Shown here piece by piece: positions 7,665-14,173 of a DNA stretch of 23,654 bases. The notes under the pieces are model-generated. The model was not told the DNA's origin, did not search any database, and worked only from the letters and a program-made list of their open reading frames with translations. Every line of letters starts with the position of its first letter. Position 1 is the stretch's first letter. Origin of the DNA: Bacteroidales bacterium UBA5429. GTDB taxonomy: Bacteria > Bacteroidota > Bacteroidia > Bacteroidales > WCHB1-69. Where the stretch lies: contig DIRT01000005.1 of NCBI GenBank assembly GCA_002427605.1, positions 1 through 23,654 on the forward strand. Direction: 5' to 3'. The position numbers were made by a program, and so were the translations under genes.

Positions 7665-7684
7665 GAATTGATTTACAGTAAGAA
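7665..7684 (+). repeat. Right copy of imperfect direct repeat flanking the accessory cassette
   Basis: GAATTGATTTACAGTAAGAA matches GAATTGACAGTAAGAA at 6200-6215 apart from one four-base insertion, in the same orientation and about 1.47 kb away. Confidence 0.4.
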
Positions 7685-7793
7685 ATTTTTTTTAATGATG
7701 TTTTTTGGATCATTCAGATGCATATAATACTTAAAAAAATGAATGACTTTCAACTTTTTTCGCCTTTTGGCTTAATATCACATTAGCTTATTA

Positions 7794-7825
7794 TTTTTTA
7801 TTATTTTTGCAAAAATAATAAAAAA
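7794..7825. promoter_or_regulatory. Perfect 32-bp A+T-rich palindrome overlapping the gmk promoter
   Basis: The left arm TTTTTTATTATTTTTG (7794-7809) is followed without a gap by its exact reverse complement (7810-7825), which ends two bases before the gmk ATG. The left arm contains TATTTTTG (7802-7809), a full match to the Bacteroidota -7 element. If that box is used, transcription would begin inside the right arm and leave a leader of roughly 10 to 15 bases. The palindrome would then act as DNA (an operator) rather than as an RNA hairpin. No convincing -33 TTG was found. Confidence 0.5.
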
Positions 7826-7827
7826 CT

Positions 7828-8394
7828 ATGTCCGGCAAACTAATTATTTTCGCTGCCCCTTCGGGATCGGGTAAAACGACCATCATTAAAAGGCTCTTGG
7901 CACTAGGCTATCCACTGAATTTTTCTATCTCTGCTACAACACGATCTCCAAGAAGTGGAGAGATTGATGGGAAAGATTACCATTTCTTATCTGAAGCCGA
8001 TTTTCGCAAACATATTGAGGAGAGGAACTTTGTAGAGTGGGAAGAGGTGTACTCCGGATGTTTCTACGGAACACTGAAGAGCGAGATAGAAAAACATCTC
8101 AATCAGGGAGAGCACGTAGTGTTCGATGTGGATGTTGTGGGTGCGCTCAACATCAAGAAAGAGTACAGAGAACGTGCATTGGCAATATTTGTGATGCCGC
8201 CCTCTCTGGAGGTGTTGAAAGAGCGATTGCTGATCCGGGCATCTGAAAGTGAGGAAACATTGCAGATAAGATTGGCTAAGGCGGCACATGAAATGAAGTA
8301 TGCTCCGCAGTTTGACCTGATTTTGGTGAATAATCAAATTGATGACACGTTGAAGGAGGTGCGTGAAATAATAGATCACTTTTTGAAATTATGA
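7828..8394 (+). CDS. gmk: Guanylate kinase
   Basis: Phosphorylates GMP to GDP with ATP in the cytoplasm, feeding GTP and dGTP synthesis. The 188 residues are a normal length. The P-loop APSGSGKT is at residues 10-17. The GMP-binding region is recognisable: SATTRSPRSGEIDGKDY near 36-52, then FVEWEEVYSGCFYGT, including the conserved Glu and Tyr. The lid and C-terminal region (LLIRASESEE, QIRL, FDLILVNN) also match. It shares its last four bases with the nadD start (ATGA overlap), which implies co-transcription and translational coupling. In many Bacteroidales a yicC-type gene precedes gmk; here the accessory patch lies there instead. Confidence 0.96.
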   Translation: MSGKLIIFAAPSGSGKTTIIKRLLALGYPLNFSISATTRSPRSGEIDGKDYHFLSEADFRKHIEERNFVEWEEVYSGCFYGTLKSEIEKHLNQGEHVVFDVDVVGALNIKKEYRERALAIFVMPPSLEVLKERLLIRASESEETLQIRLAKAAHEMKYAPQFDLILVNNQIDDTLKEVREIIDHFLKL

Positions 8395-8969
8395 AAAAAA
8401 TAGCGCTCTATTTTGGATCCTATAATCCGATTCATGTCGGACACTTGATGGTGGCGGAGTATATCGTGGAAAATACGGATGTCGATCAGCTCTGGTTTGT
8501 GATTTCTCCTTCCAGCCCTTTTAAGAAGAATGACCGTCTCCTTCAGGCGTCACAACGTTACTATATGGTTCAGGTTGCCATTGAGGATGATCCGCGCTTT
8601 AAAGCATGCGATGTGGAGTTTAAATTGCCGTATCCTTCCTATACTGCTGTAACATTGGAGAAGTTATCGGCAAAATATCCCGACTATCAGTTTGTGATTG
8701 TGATGGGAGCTGACAATCTGGAAAACTTTGAGCGTTGGAAAAACTACGAGTATATTCTGGAGCATTATCAAATCTACGTATATCCGCGATTGGGGTACAA
8801 CCCGACACCGTTGGAGAAACATCCCTCAGTGGTTATGATTAGTGCGCCACAGATTGAGATATCAGCCTCTATGATAAGAAATTCGATACGAGAGAATCGG
8901 AGAGTCACTTATTTCCTTCCCCCCAAAGTTAAAGATTACATAGAAAAAATGGATCTTTATAGAAAATAA
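8391..8969 (+). CDS. nadD: Nicotinate-nucleotide adenylyltransferase
   Basis: Transfers AMP from ATP to nicotinate mononucleotide, giving deamido-NAD in NAD synthesis. The protein has 192 residues. The nucleotidyltransferase signature is complete: GSYNPIHVGH at residues 9-18 (the HxGH motif is H15-V-G-H18) and ISASMIR at 157-163, the C-terminal signature contacting ATP phosphates. MGADNLENFERW in the middle matches the substrate-binding loop of the family. It overlaps gmk by four bases, an arrangement I recall as common in Bacteroidota. Everything expected is present. Confidence 0.95.
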   Translation: MKKIALYFGSYNPIHVGHLMVAEYIVENTDVDQLWFVISPSSPFKKNDRLLQASQRYYMVQVAIEDDPRFKACDVEFKLPYPSYTAVTLEKLSAKYPDYQFVIVMGADNLENFERWKNYEYILEHYQIYVYPRLGYNPTPLEKHPSVVMISAPQIEISASMIRNSIRENRRVTYFLPPKVKDYIEKMDLYRK

Positions 8970-9037
8970 AAGAGACTAAATCGAACAGAATTTCGTTAAA
9001 AACATCATCGTGGATCGATTTGATTCAATTAAAGTTG

Positions 9038-9045
9038 TATTTTTG
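9038..9045 (+). promoter_or_regulatory. Candidate -7 promoter box of the outer-membrane protein gene
   Basis: TATTTTTG lies 18 bases before the ATG at 9064. A TTTG at 9019-9022 is 15 bases upstream, somewhat shorter than the usual spacing, so this is a likely but imperfect promoter. Confidence 0.45.
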
Positions 9046-9063
9046 CATTTCAAATTTTGAACA

Positions 9064-9798
9064 ATGAAAAGAAAAATAGGAATCATAATCACTTTACTAT
9101 TTATTACACTTTCGACTTCGGTAGCCCAAAATCTACTGGATGGAAAGAATTACGAGAAGCCAAAAAAGGACTCTTTATCCCAGGTTGAAAGAGTGGAAAT
9201 TTTTCGCGATCGGCTGGTGATCGATGTGTTTCAATCCTTTTGGTTAGGGATGCCTGCTGCGGTCAATTCCGCTAAGTTTAATCCGGGAGTAAATGTTTCA
9301 ATGCTGTGGGATATCAAAAAGAAATCAAAGTTTCCACTTTCTTTCGGAATTGGTGCCGGAGTGAATTACCATACTCAAAACTCTAATGCGCTCATTGGAA
9401 TTGATTCCAGAAGTTGGACGACCTTGTATAATGTTTTACCTCAGATGGATGAGGAATATAAAATTTGTCGTTTGGATATAGTAAGTCTTTATATTCCTTT
9501 GGAGCTCCGTTATCGTCATCATAGCGGTTTTAAATTTTCTGTTGGGGCACGCTTAGGTTCGATTGTTTCAGTTGGACAACGTTATCGCGGTAAGGATCTG
9601 TCGGGTAAAAATCAGATGTTGGACTATAAAGATTATCAGATCTTTAATAAGATGAAATACCATTTCGATTTCTATGCACGAATCGGTTGGGAAGGTTTGG
9701 GAATATTCTATTCTTATCAGTTGACACCATTGTTTGAGTCCGGTAAAGGACCACAGGTTCGTCCGATGAGTGTTGGAATTTCTATCTCACCATTTTAG
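9064..9798 (+). CDS. Outer-membrane beta-barrel protein, PorT-like
   Basis: The 244-residue protein has a Sec signal peptide (hydrophobic residues 5-17, cleavage near VAQ-N at 21-23), a charged linker, and then alternating amphipathic strands. The strands look like an eight-stranded barrel: FPLSFGIGAGVNYH, IPLELRYRH, FKFSVGARLGSIV, FDFYARIGW, LGIFYSYQL. It ends in MSVGISISPF, with the terminal Phe usual for outer-membrane barrels. The overall pattern fits the 'outer membrane beta-barrel / PorT family' class of Bacteroidota. I cannot say whether it is the type IX secretion component PorT or an unrelated small barrel. It follows nadD by 94 bases with its own -7 box. Confidence 0.7.
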   Translation: MKRKIGIIITLLFITLSTSVAQNLLDGKNYEKPKKDSLSQVERVEIFRDRLVIDVFQSFWLGMPAAVNSAKFNPGVNVSMLWDIKKKSKFPLSFGIGAGVNYHTQNSNALIGIDSRSWTTLYNVLPQMDEEYKICRLDIVSLYIPLELRYRHHSGFKFSVGARLGSIVSVGQRYRGKDLSGKNQMLDYKDYQIFNKMKYHFDFYARIGWEGLGIFYSYQLTPLFESGKGPQVRPMSVGISISPF

Positions 9799-9804
9799 TT
9801 TTTT

Positions 9805-9841
9805 TCTCTTTTTTTGGAAATAAAAAAAGGGGGGGAGGACA
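9805..9841 (+). repeat. Intergenic poly-A/poly-G motif, copy A, possible terminator
   Basis: TCTCTTTTTTT (9805-9815), GGAAAT, seven A (9822-9828), seven G (9829-9835), then AGGACA. The T-run and the A/G-run can pair (TCTC with GGGG using wobble pairs), giving an 11-bp hairpin just after the outer-membrane protein stop codon. It resembles copies at 3836-3873 (minus) and 20363-20400 (plus). Confidence 0.5.
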
Positions 9842-9945
9842 CGTCTCCGTACCAATTCAGGTTTTTTCGGGATTGTTAAAACCCCGTTCTTAACCTCTTT
9901 AGAATCAGCAAAATAATATTTTTTTTAAAATAAAGCAAAATTTTG

Positions 9946-9976
9946 TTGTTTTGTATCGAAAAATTCACTATTTTTG
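9946..9976 (+). promoter_or_regulatory. Promoter of the ribosomal protein cluster
   Basis: TTG at 9946-9948, a 20-base spacer and TATTTTTG at 9969-9976 fit the Bacteroidota -33/-7 promoter well. Transcription would start about 90 bases before rplV. The leader has small alternative stems (AGTTA with either of two TAACT copies, 10000-10030) but no leader peptide that I can identify. The rest of the 271-base gap (9799-10070) holds only the poly-A/poly-G motif and a weak CGGG/CCCG stem at 9868-9886; there is no trace of rpsS. Confidence 0.6.
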
Positions 9977-10070
9977 CCGCCAATTTGTTTGAAAATGAGT
10001 TATTTAGCTCGGTAACTACTATAACTTGTTGACATTCAGATATTTAAATCGAATTATTAAATAAAAAAGC

Positions 10071-10484
10071 ATGGGTAAAAGAAAAAAATTAGCGGCAGAG
10101 GCGCGTAAAGAAGCGAAGAAAACGATGTATATGGCTCGCTTAGTTGACAATCCTACCTCCCCACGTAAGACCAGAATTATGGCGGACGTGATCAGAGGAA
10201 AAGATGTAGACTATGCCATGAACGTTTTGAAGTATAGTAGAAAAGAATCAGCTGAGAAGTTATTGAAACTTTTAAAGTCTGCAATTGCGAATTGGCAAGT
10301 GAAGAATGAAGGAAGACGTATAGAGGATGCTGAATTGTACATTAAGAGTATCACAGTAGATGGTGGTCGTATGTTGAAAAGAATTCGTACTGCTCCCCAA
10401 GGAAGAGCCAACAGAATTCGCAAACGCTCTAACCATGTGACTATTATTATAGATGAAAAAACAAATTTAAATAACATAGAATAA
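10071..10484 (+). CDS. rplV: 50S ribosomal protein L22
   Basis: Binds 23S rRNA and lines the peptide exit tunnel. The 137 residues include MYMARLVDNPTSPRKTRIMA, the AIANWQVKNE core, and the conserved hairpin region around DGGRMLKRIRTAPQGRANRIRKRSNH, which reaches into the tunnel. It is the first gene of this cluster. In most bacteria rpsS precedes it directly, but here a promoter-bearing gap does. The stop lies four bases before rpsC. Confidence 0.96.
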   Translation: MGKRKKLAAEARKEAKKTMYMARLVDNPTSPRKTRIMADVIRGKDVDYAMNVLKYSRKESAEKLLKLLKSAIANWQVKNEGRRIEDAELYIKSITVDGGRMLKRIRTAPQGRANRIRKRSNHVTIIIDEKTNLNNIE

Positions 10485-10488
10485 CATT

Positions 10489-11208
10489 ATGGGTCAAAAA
10501 GTTAATCCGGTAGGTTTAAGATTGGGAATTATCAGAGGTTGGGATTCTAATTGGTATGGCGGCAAAAATTTCGCCAGTAAGTTAGTCGAAGACGACAAAA
10601 TTAGACGCTATTTGAACGCGAGATTGTTCAAAGCCGGAATCGCAAAAATTTTTATTGAGAGAACACTCAAGTTAGTTACTGTAACTATCCACACTGCTCG
10701 TCCGGGTTTGATCATCGGAAAAGGAGGTGCTGAAGTTGACAAACTAAAAGAAGAGTTGAAAAAAATTACCGGAAAAGATATTCAAATCAATATCTCGGAA
10801 GTGAAACGTCCCGATTTGGAAGCTGTTTTGGTAGCTCAAAATATTGCAAAACAGATTGAGGGTAGAGTTTCATACAGAAAGGCTGTTAAAACTGCTATCG
10901 GATCAACAATGCGTGCCAATGCAGAGGGAATTAAAGTGACCGTATCAGGTCGTTTAGGTGGAGCGGAAATGGCAAGAAGTGAGCACTTTAAAGAAGGAAG
11001 AACTCCATTACATACATTAAGAGCAGATATTGACTATGCTACCGCAGAAGCTCATACTACTTATGGTAGAATTGGTCTTAAAGTATGGATTTGTAAAGGA
11101 CTCGTTTATGGTCAGAGAGATCTTTTTGAAGCGGTTGCCGATGCAAAAGATAGCAAACCATCACACGGAAGAAGAGGTCCTCGTGGTGGTAGAAGAAATG
11201 TAAAGTAA
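10489..11208 (+). CDS. rpsC: 30S ribosomal protein S3
   Basis: Component of the small-subunit head at the mRNA entry channel. The 239 residues begin MGQKVNPVGLRLGI, typical of S3. The KH domain has the GxxG loop (LIIGKGGAEV) near residues 75-85. The C-terminal domain contains SGRLGGAEMARSE, TTYGRIGLKVW and a basic glycine-rich tail (GRRGPRGGRRNVK). No Shine-Dalgarno sequence precedes it, so initiation probably depends on coupling and A-rich context. Confidence 0.97.
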   Translation: MGQKVNPVGLRLGIIRGWDSNWYGGKNFASKLVEDDKIRRYLNARLFKAGIAKIFIERTLKLVTVTIHTARPGLIIGKGGAEVDKLKEELKKITGKDIQINISEVKRPDLEAVLVAQNIAKQIEGRVSYRKAVKTAIGSTMRANAEGIKVTVSGRLGGAEMARSEHFKEGRTPLHTLRADIDYATAEAHTTYGRIGLKVWICKGLVYGQRDLFEAVADAKDSKPSHGRRGPRGGRRNVK

Positions 11209-11238
11209 GATATTAATAACAGTCAAATATAGATCACG

Positions 11239-11667
11239 ATGTTACAACCAAGAAAGACTAAATATAGAAGACCCCAGAAAGGGAGAATGAGACCGGTTAC
11301 CAAAAGAGGTGCTGAGTTGAATTTTGGTTCTTTTGCGATTAAAACGCTAGAAGAACATTGGATTACAGGTAGACAAATCGAGGCAGCTCGTCAGGCGATT
11401 ACACGTTATATGAAACGTGAAGGACAATTATGGATTCGTATTTTCCCTGATAAACCCGTTACTAAAAAGCCTGCTGAGGTACGTATGGGTAAGGGTAAAG
11501 GTTCACCGGAATACTTTGTAGCAAGAGTAAGCCCGGGTAGAATCCTTTTTGAAGCAGATGGAGTTCCCTTTGAAGTAGCAAAAGAAGCACTTCGCCTGGG
11601 AGCACAAAAGCTACCTGTGAAAACAAAATTTGTAGTTAGAAGAGATTATTCAGAAGAAATTGTATAA
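11239..11667 (+). CDS. rplP: 50S ribosomal protein L16
   Basis: Organises the A-site side of the peptidyl-transferase centre and contacts tRNA. The 142 residues open MLQPRKTKYRRPQKGRM and carry RIFPDKPVTKKPAEVRMGKGKGSP in shortened match, including the conserved Arg of VRMGKGKG, a site hydroxylated in some bacteria. It is separated from rpsC by 30 bases and from rpmC by five. Confidence 0.97.
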   Translation: MLQPRKTKYRRPQKGRMRPVTKRGAELNFGSFAIKTLEEHWITGRQIEAARQAITRYMKREGQLWIRIFPDKPVTKKPAEVRMGKGKGSPEYFVARVSPGRILFEADGVPFEVAKEALRLGAQKLPVKTKFVVRRDYSEEIV

Positions 11668-11672
11668 GAAAG

Positions 11673-11867
11673 ATGAAACAGCAAGTCGTAGCAGAACTTT
11701 CTACTGCTGAATTAAAAGAAAGACTGGTAGAGGAGCAACAACATCTTACCAAATTGGTTTTGAATCATGCAATCTCTCCCATTGAAAATCCAAATAAGAT
11801 TACGGAACAACGTAAAACTATTGCTCGGATTAAAACAGAAATTCGTAAACGTGAACTTAACGCATAA
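11673..11867 (+). CDS. rpmC: 50S ribosomal protein L29
   Basis: Small two-helix protein near the tunnel exit, part of the docking site for trigger factor and signal recognition particle. The 64 residues show LSTAELKERLVEEQQHL, the central LNHAISPIENPNKI loop and ARIKTEIRKREL, the usual L29 pattern. The gene order rplP-rpmC-rpsQ is conserved. Confidence 0.95.
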   Translation: MKQQVVAELSTAELKERLVEEQQHLTKLVLNHAISPIENPNKITEQRKTIARIKTEIRKRELNA

Positions 11868-11880
11868 CAAATAGAATATC

Positions 11881-12141
11881 ATGGAAGAAGTAAGAAAAAA
11901 AAGAAAAGTAAGAGAGGGTCTTGTTTCAAGCAACAAGATGGATAAGTCTATCGTTGTTAGCGTTGAACGTAAACTAAAACACCCTAAATATGGTAAATTC
12001 TTAAAAAGAACTACCAAACTGATGGCTCATGATGAAAATAATGAGTGTAACATCGGCGATAGAGTATTAGTAATGGAAACCAGACCTTTGAGTAAAACCA
12101 AATGCTGGAGATTAGTAGAAATCATTGAAAGAGCGAAATAG
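11881..12141 (+). CDS. rpsQ: 30S ribosomal protein S17
   Basis: Primary 16S rRNA-binding OB-fold protein of the small subunit body. The 86 residues contain the family signature GLVSSNKMDKSIVVSVERK and GDRVLVMETRPLSKTKCWR. It ends two bases before rplN, implying coupled translation. Confidence 0.96.
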   Translation: MEEVRKKRKVREGLVSSNKMDKSIVVSVERKLKHPKYGKFLKRTTKLMAHDENNECNIGDRVLVMETRPLSKTKCWRLVEIIERAK

Positions 12142-12143
12142 TT

Positions 12144-12512
12144 ATGGTACAACAAGAATCAAGATTGGCTGTTGCAGATAACAGCGGTGCAAAGGAAGTA
12201 TTGGTGATCCGTGTACTCGGAGGAACCAGAAAAAGATATGCCGGTGTGGGTGATAAAGTTATTGTAACTGTTAAAAGTGCAATCCCATCAGGTAACATAA
12301 AAAAGGGAACCGTGACTAAAGCGGTAGTAGTTCGTACTAAAAAACATATTCGCAGAAATGATGGTTCCTATATTAAATTCGATGACAACGCAGTGATCCT
12401 TCTTAACGCTAACGGCGAAATGAGAGGAACACGTATTTTTGGACCCGTTGCCAGAGAATTACGCGAAAAACAATATATGAAAATAGTATCTCTGGCTCCA
12501 GAGGTGTTATAA
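12144..12512 (+). CDS. rplN: 50S ribosomal protein L14
   Basis: Binds 23S rRNA at the subunit interface and is the docking point for ribosome silencing factor. The 122 residues start MVQQESRLAVADNSGAKEV and include GDKVIVTVKSAIP, VVVRTKKHIRR and GTRIFGPVARELR, all diagnostic. It is followed by a 52-base gap, the longest within the cluster. Confidence 0.97.
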   Translation: MVQQESRLAVADNSGAKEVLVIRVLGGTRKRYAGVGDKVIVTVKSAIPSGNIKKGTVTKAVVVRTKKHIRRNDGSYIKFDDNAVILLNANGEMRGTRIFGPVARELREKQYMKIVSLAPEVL

Positions 12513-12524
12513 TATAAGTATTCA

Positions 12525-12544
12525 CAATTGACAAAGACCAATTG
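12525..12544 (+). other. Small hairpin in the rplN-rplX gap
   Basis: CAATTG, eight bases, CAATTG: since CAATTG is its own reverse complement the two copies pair into a 6-bp stem. It sits in the only sizeable gap of the cluster, 20 bases before rplX. It could mark an mRNA processing or attenuation point, though a 6-bp A+T-rich stem is weak. Confidence 0.3.
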
Positions 12545-12564
12545 ATTATTAAAAAAACAAACAA

Positions 12565-12879
12565 ATGAAAATTCACATTAAAAGAGGCGATACGGTTAAA
12601 GTAATAGCCGGCGATGCAAAAGGACAGCAAGGAAAAGTCCTTCAGGTATTCGTGGATAAGTACAGAGCCATCGTAGAAGGAGTAAATTTGGTATCCAAAC
12701 ATACCAAACCTAATGCCAAACATCCAAATGGAGGTATCGTTAAGAAAGAAGGATCAATCCATATTTCCAACCTCATGGTTGTTGATGGTAAAGGAAATGC
12801 TACCCGAATTGGTAGAAGAATCGGGGAAAACGGTAAATTAGTTAGATATTCAAAAAAAACAGGAGAGGAGATTAAGTAA
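12565..12879 (+). CDS. rplX: 50S ribosomal protein L24
   Basis: Assembly initiator of the large subunit. The 104 residues contain the KOW motif KRGDTVKVIAGDAKGQQGKV (residues ~5-24), then VEGVNLVSKHTKP and IHISNLMVV. Its stop codon TAA shares its last base with the rplE ATG (TAATG), so the two are translationally coupled. Confidence 0.96.
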   Translation: MKIHIKRGDTVKVIAGDAKGQQGKVLQVFVDKYRAIVEGVNLVSKHTKPNAKHPNGGIVKKEGSIHISNLMVVDGKGNATRIGRRIGENGKLVRYSKKTGEEIK

Positions 12880-13433
12880 TGTACGTACCAAGATACAAAG
12901 AAAAATATCAGAAAGAGGTGATCCCCGCTTTGAAAGAGAAACTCCAAATCAAATCGGTGATGAGAGTACCAAAGATTACAAAAATTTGCTTGAATCAAGG
13001 ATTAGGTAAATATGGGATCGCAGATAAGAAGTTAATTGACGTGGGTGTTCAGGAAATGACACTCATAGCAGGTCAAAAAGCTGTACCTACAAAATCCAAA
13101 AAGGATATTTCAAACTTTAAACTGAGACGCGGAATGCCTATCGGTGTAAGAGTTACATTGAGAGGTGATCGAATGTATGAATTTTTAGATCGTTTGGTGT
13201 CTGTTTCTATTCCTCGTATTCGTGACTTTAAAGGGATTAGTGATAAAGGTTTCGACGGAAGAGGTAATTATACTTTAGGTGTTCCTGAACAAATTATCTT
13301 CCCTGAAATTAATTTGGATAAAGTGTCTAAAATCAATGGTATGGATATCACATTTGTGACTACCGCGAGAAATGACAAAGAATGTTTAGAATTATTGAAA
13401 GAATTTGGATTACCCTTTAAAAATCAGAAATAA
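12879..13433 (+). CDS. rplE: 50S ribosomal protein L5
   Basis: Central protuberance protein that binds 5S rRNA and touches the P-site tRNA. The 184 residues include MRVPKITKICLNQGLG, LIAGQKAVPTKSKKDISNFKLR, RGMPIGVRVTLRGDRMYEF and DITFVTTARNDKE, in the order typical of L5. It starts on the last base of the rplX stop. In E. coli S8 represses this operon near the L5 start; I see no obvious S8 target mimic here. Confidence 0.97.
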   Translation: MYVPRYKEKYQKEVIPALKEKLQIKSVMRVPKITKICLNQGLGKYGIADKKLIDVGVQEMTLIAGQKAVPTKSKKDISNFKLRRGMPIGVRVTLRGDRMYEFLDRLVSVSIPRIRDFKGISDKGFDGRGNYTLGVPEQIIFPEINLDKVSKINGMDITFVTTARNDKECLELLKEFGLPFKNQK

Positions 13434-13436
13434 GAT

Positions 13437-13736
13437 ATGGCAAAAGAATCATTAAAAGCAAAAGAGATAAAAAGAGCTAAGTTGGTTGCTAAATATGCAG
13501 ATAAACGCGCTGAATTAAAGAAAATTATTAATGGTGACGATTATGAAGCAAAAAAAGCAGCTCTCGTTGCACTACAAAAATTACCTCCTAACTCTAATCC
13601 TATCAGAATGCACAATCGCTGCCAATTGACAGGACGTCCAAAAGGGTATATGAGACAATTTGGAATCTCACGTATTAATTTTAGAGAAATGGCTTTACAG
13701 GGATTAATCCCAGGAGTAAAAAAAGCAAGTTGGTAA
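13437..13736 (+). CDS. rpsN: 30S ribosomal protein S14, zinc-independent form
   Basis: Small-subunit head protein. The 99 residues start MAKESLKAKEIKRAKL and end RGLIPG-like QGLIPGVKKASW, with HNRCQLTGRPKGYMRQFG in the core. There is a single cysteine and no CxxC pairs, so it is the zinc-free type. The middle (KKIINGDDYEAKKAALVAL) resembles the long E. coli-type S14 and seems about ten residues longer than the ~89-residue proteins I recall from Bacteroides. Confidence 0.96.
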   Translation: MAKESLKAKEIKRAKLVAKYADKRAELKKIINGDDYEAKKAALVALQKLPPNSNPIRMHNRCQLTGRPKGYMRQFGISRINFREMALQGLIPGVKKASW

Positions 13737-13760
13737 TTAAAAAAAGAAAGAGAAGAAGTT

Positions 13761-14159
13761 ATGAATACAGATCCAATAGCAGATTATTTGACCCGCGTAC
13801 GTAACGCAATCGCGGCAAATCATAAAGTGGTAGAGATTCCTACCTCTAAAGTAAAAAAAGAGATCACGAAGATTTTATTTGAAAAAGGGTATATCCTGAA
13901 TTATAAATTTGAGGACGACACAAACCCGGGAACAATTAAAATTGCACTGAAATATCATCCGGTTACTAAACAATCAGCTATCCAAAAGTTGACCAGAGTA
14001 AGTAAACCAGGATTACGTAAATATGTTAATGTTGAACAACTCCCATCTGTATTGAATGGACTTGGTATCGCTATTGTTTCTACCTCGCATGGTATGATGA
14101 CCGATAAAGAAGCAAGACAACAAAATGTGGGTGGTGAAGTAATTTGTTATATTAGTTAA
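13761..14159 (+). CDS. rpsH: 30S ribosomal protein S8
   Basis: Binds helix 21 of 16S rRNA; in E. coli it is also the repressor of the spc operon. The 132 residues begin MNTDPIADYLTRVRNAIAAN and end with the signature ISTSHGMMT-like IVSTSHGMMTDKEARQ and GGEVICYIS. It is preceded by a purine-rich stretch and separated by 14 bases from rplF. Confidence 0.97.
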   Translation: MNTDPIADYLTRVRNAIAANHKVVEIPTSKVKKEITKILFEKGYILNYKFEDDTNPGTIKIALKYHPVTKQSAIQKLTRVSKPGLRKYVNVEQLPSVLNGLGIAIVSTSHGMMTDKEARQQNVGGEVICYIS

Positions 14160-14160
14160 T

Positions 14161-14166
14161 AGGAGG
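14161..14166 (+). promoter_or_regulatory. Canonical Shine-Dalgarno sequence before rplF
   Basis: AGGAGG sits seven bases before the rplF ATG, directly after the rpsH stop. This is a textbook ribosome binding site in a window where nearly all other genes have none, as expected for Bacteroidota, whose ribosomes largely sequester the anti-Shine-Dalgarno. Confidence 0.7.
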
Positions 14167-14173
14167 AAGAGAT

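Larger units (their letters stand above)
7290..7827. other. Gene-free A+T-rich spacer between the lipoprotein cassette and gmk
   Basis: I see no coding sequence in this 538-base divergent gap. It holds a short hairpin GTCTGT/ACAGAC (7339-7358) in the possible lipoprotein leader and a simple-sequence patch of ACAT/AAAC units (7480-7509). Possible minus-strand -7 boxes are TATGTTTG (7501-7494) and TATATTTG (7608-7601). There is also a 14-bp direct repeat at 7613-7645, the right copy of the cassette-flanking repeat (7665-7684) and the gmk palindrome (7794-7825). The lipoprotein promoter cannot be fixed because neither box has a good -33 partner. Confidence 0.6.

Noticed and set aside
7987..8379. 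A 130-codon open frame on the minus strand within gmk
   Set aside because: It is the antisense shadow of guanylate kinase, whose motifs are complete.
9977..10070. Possible remnant of rpsS or a leader peptide upstream of rplV
   Set aside because: No frame in this stretch gives S19-like residues or a credible start-to-stop peptide.
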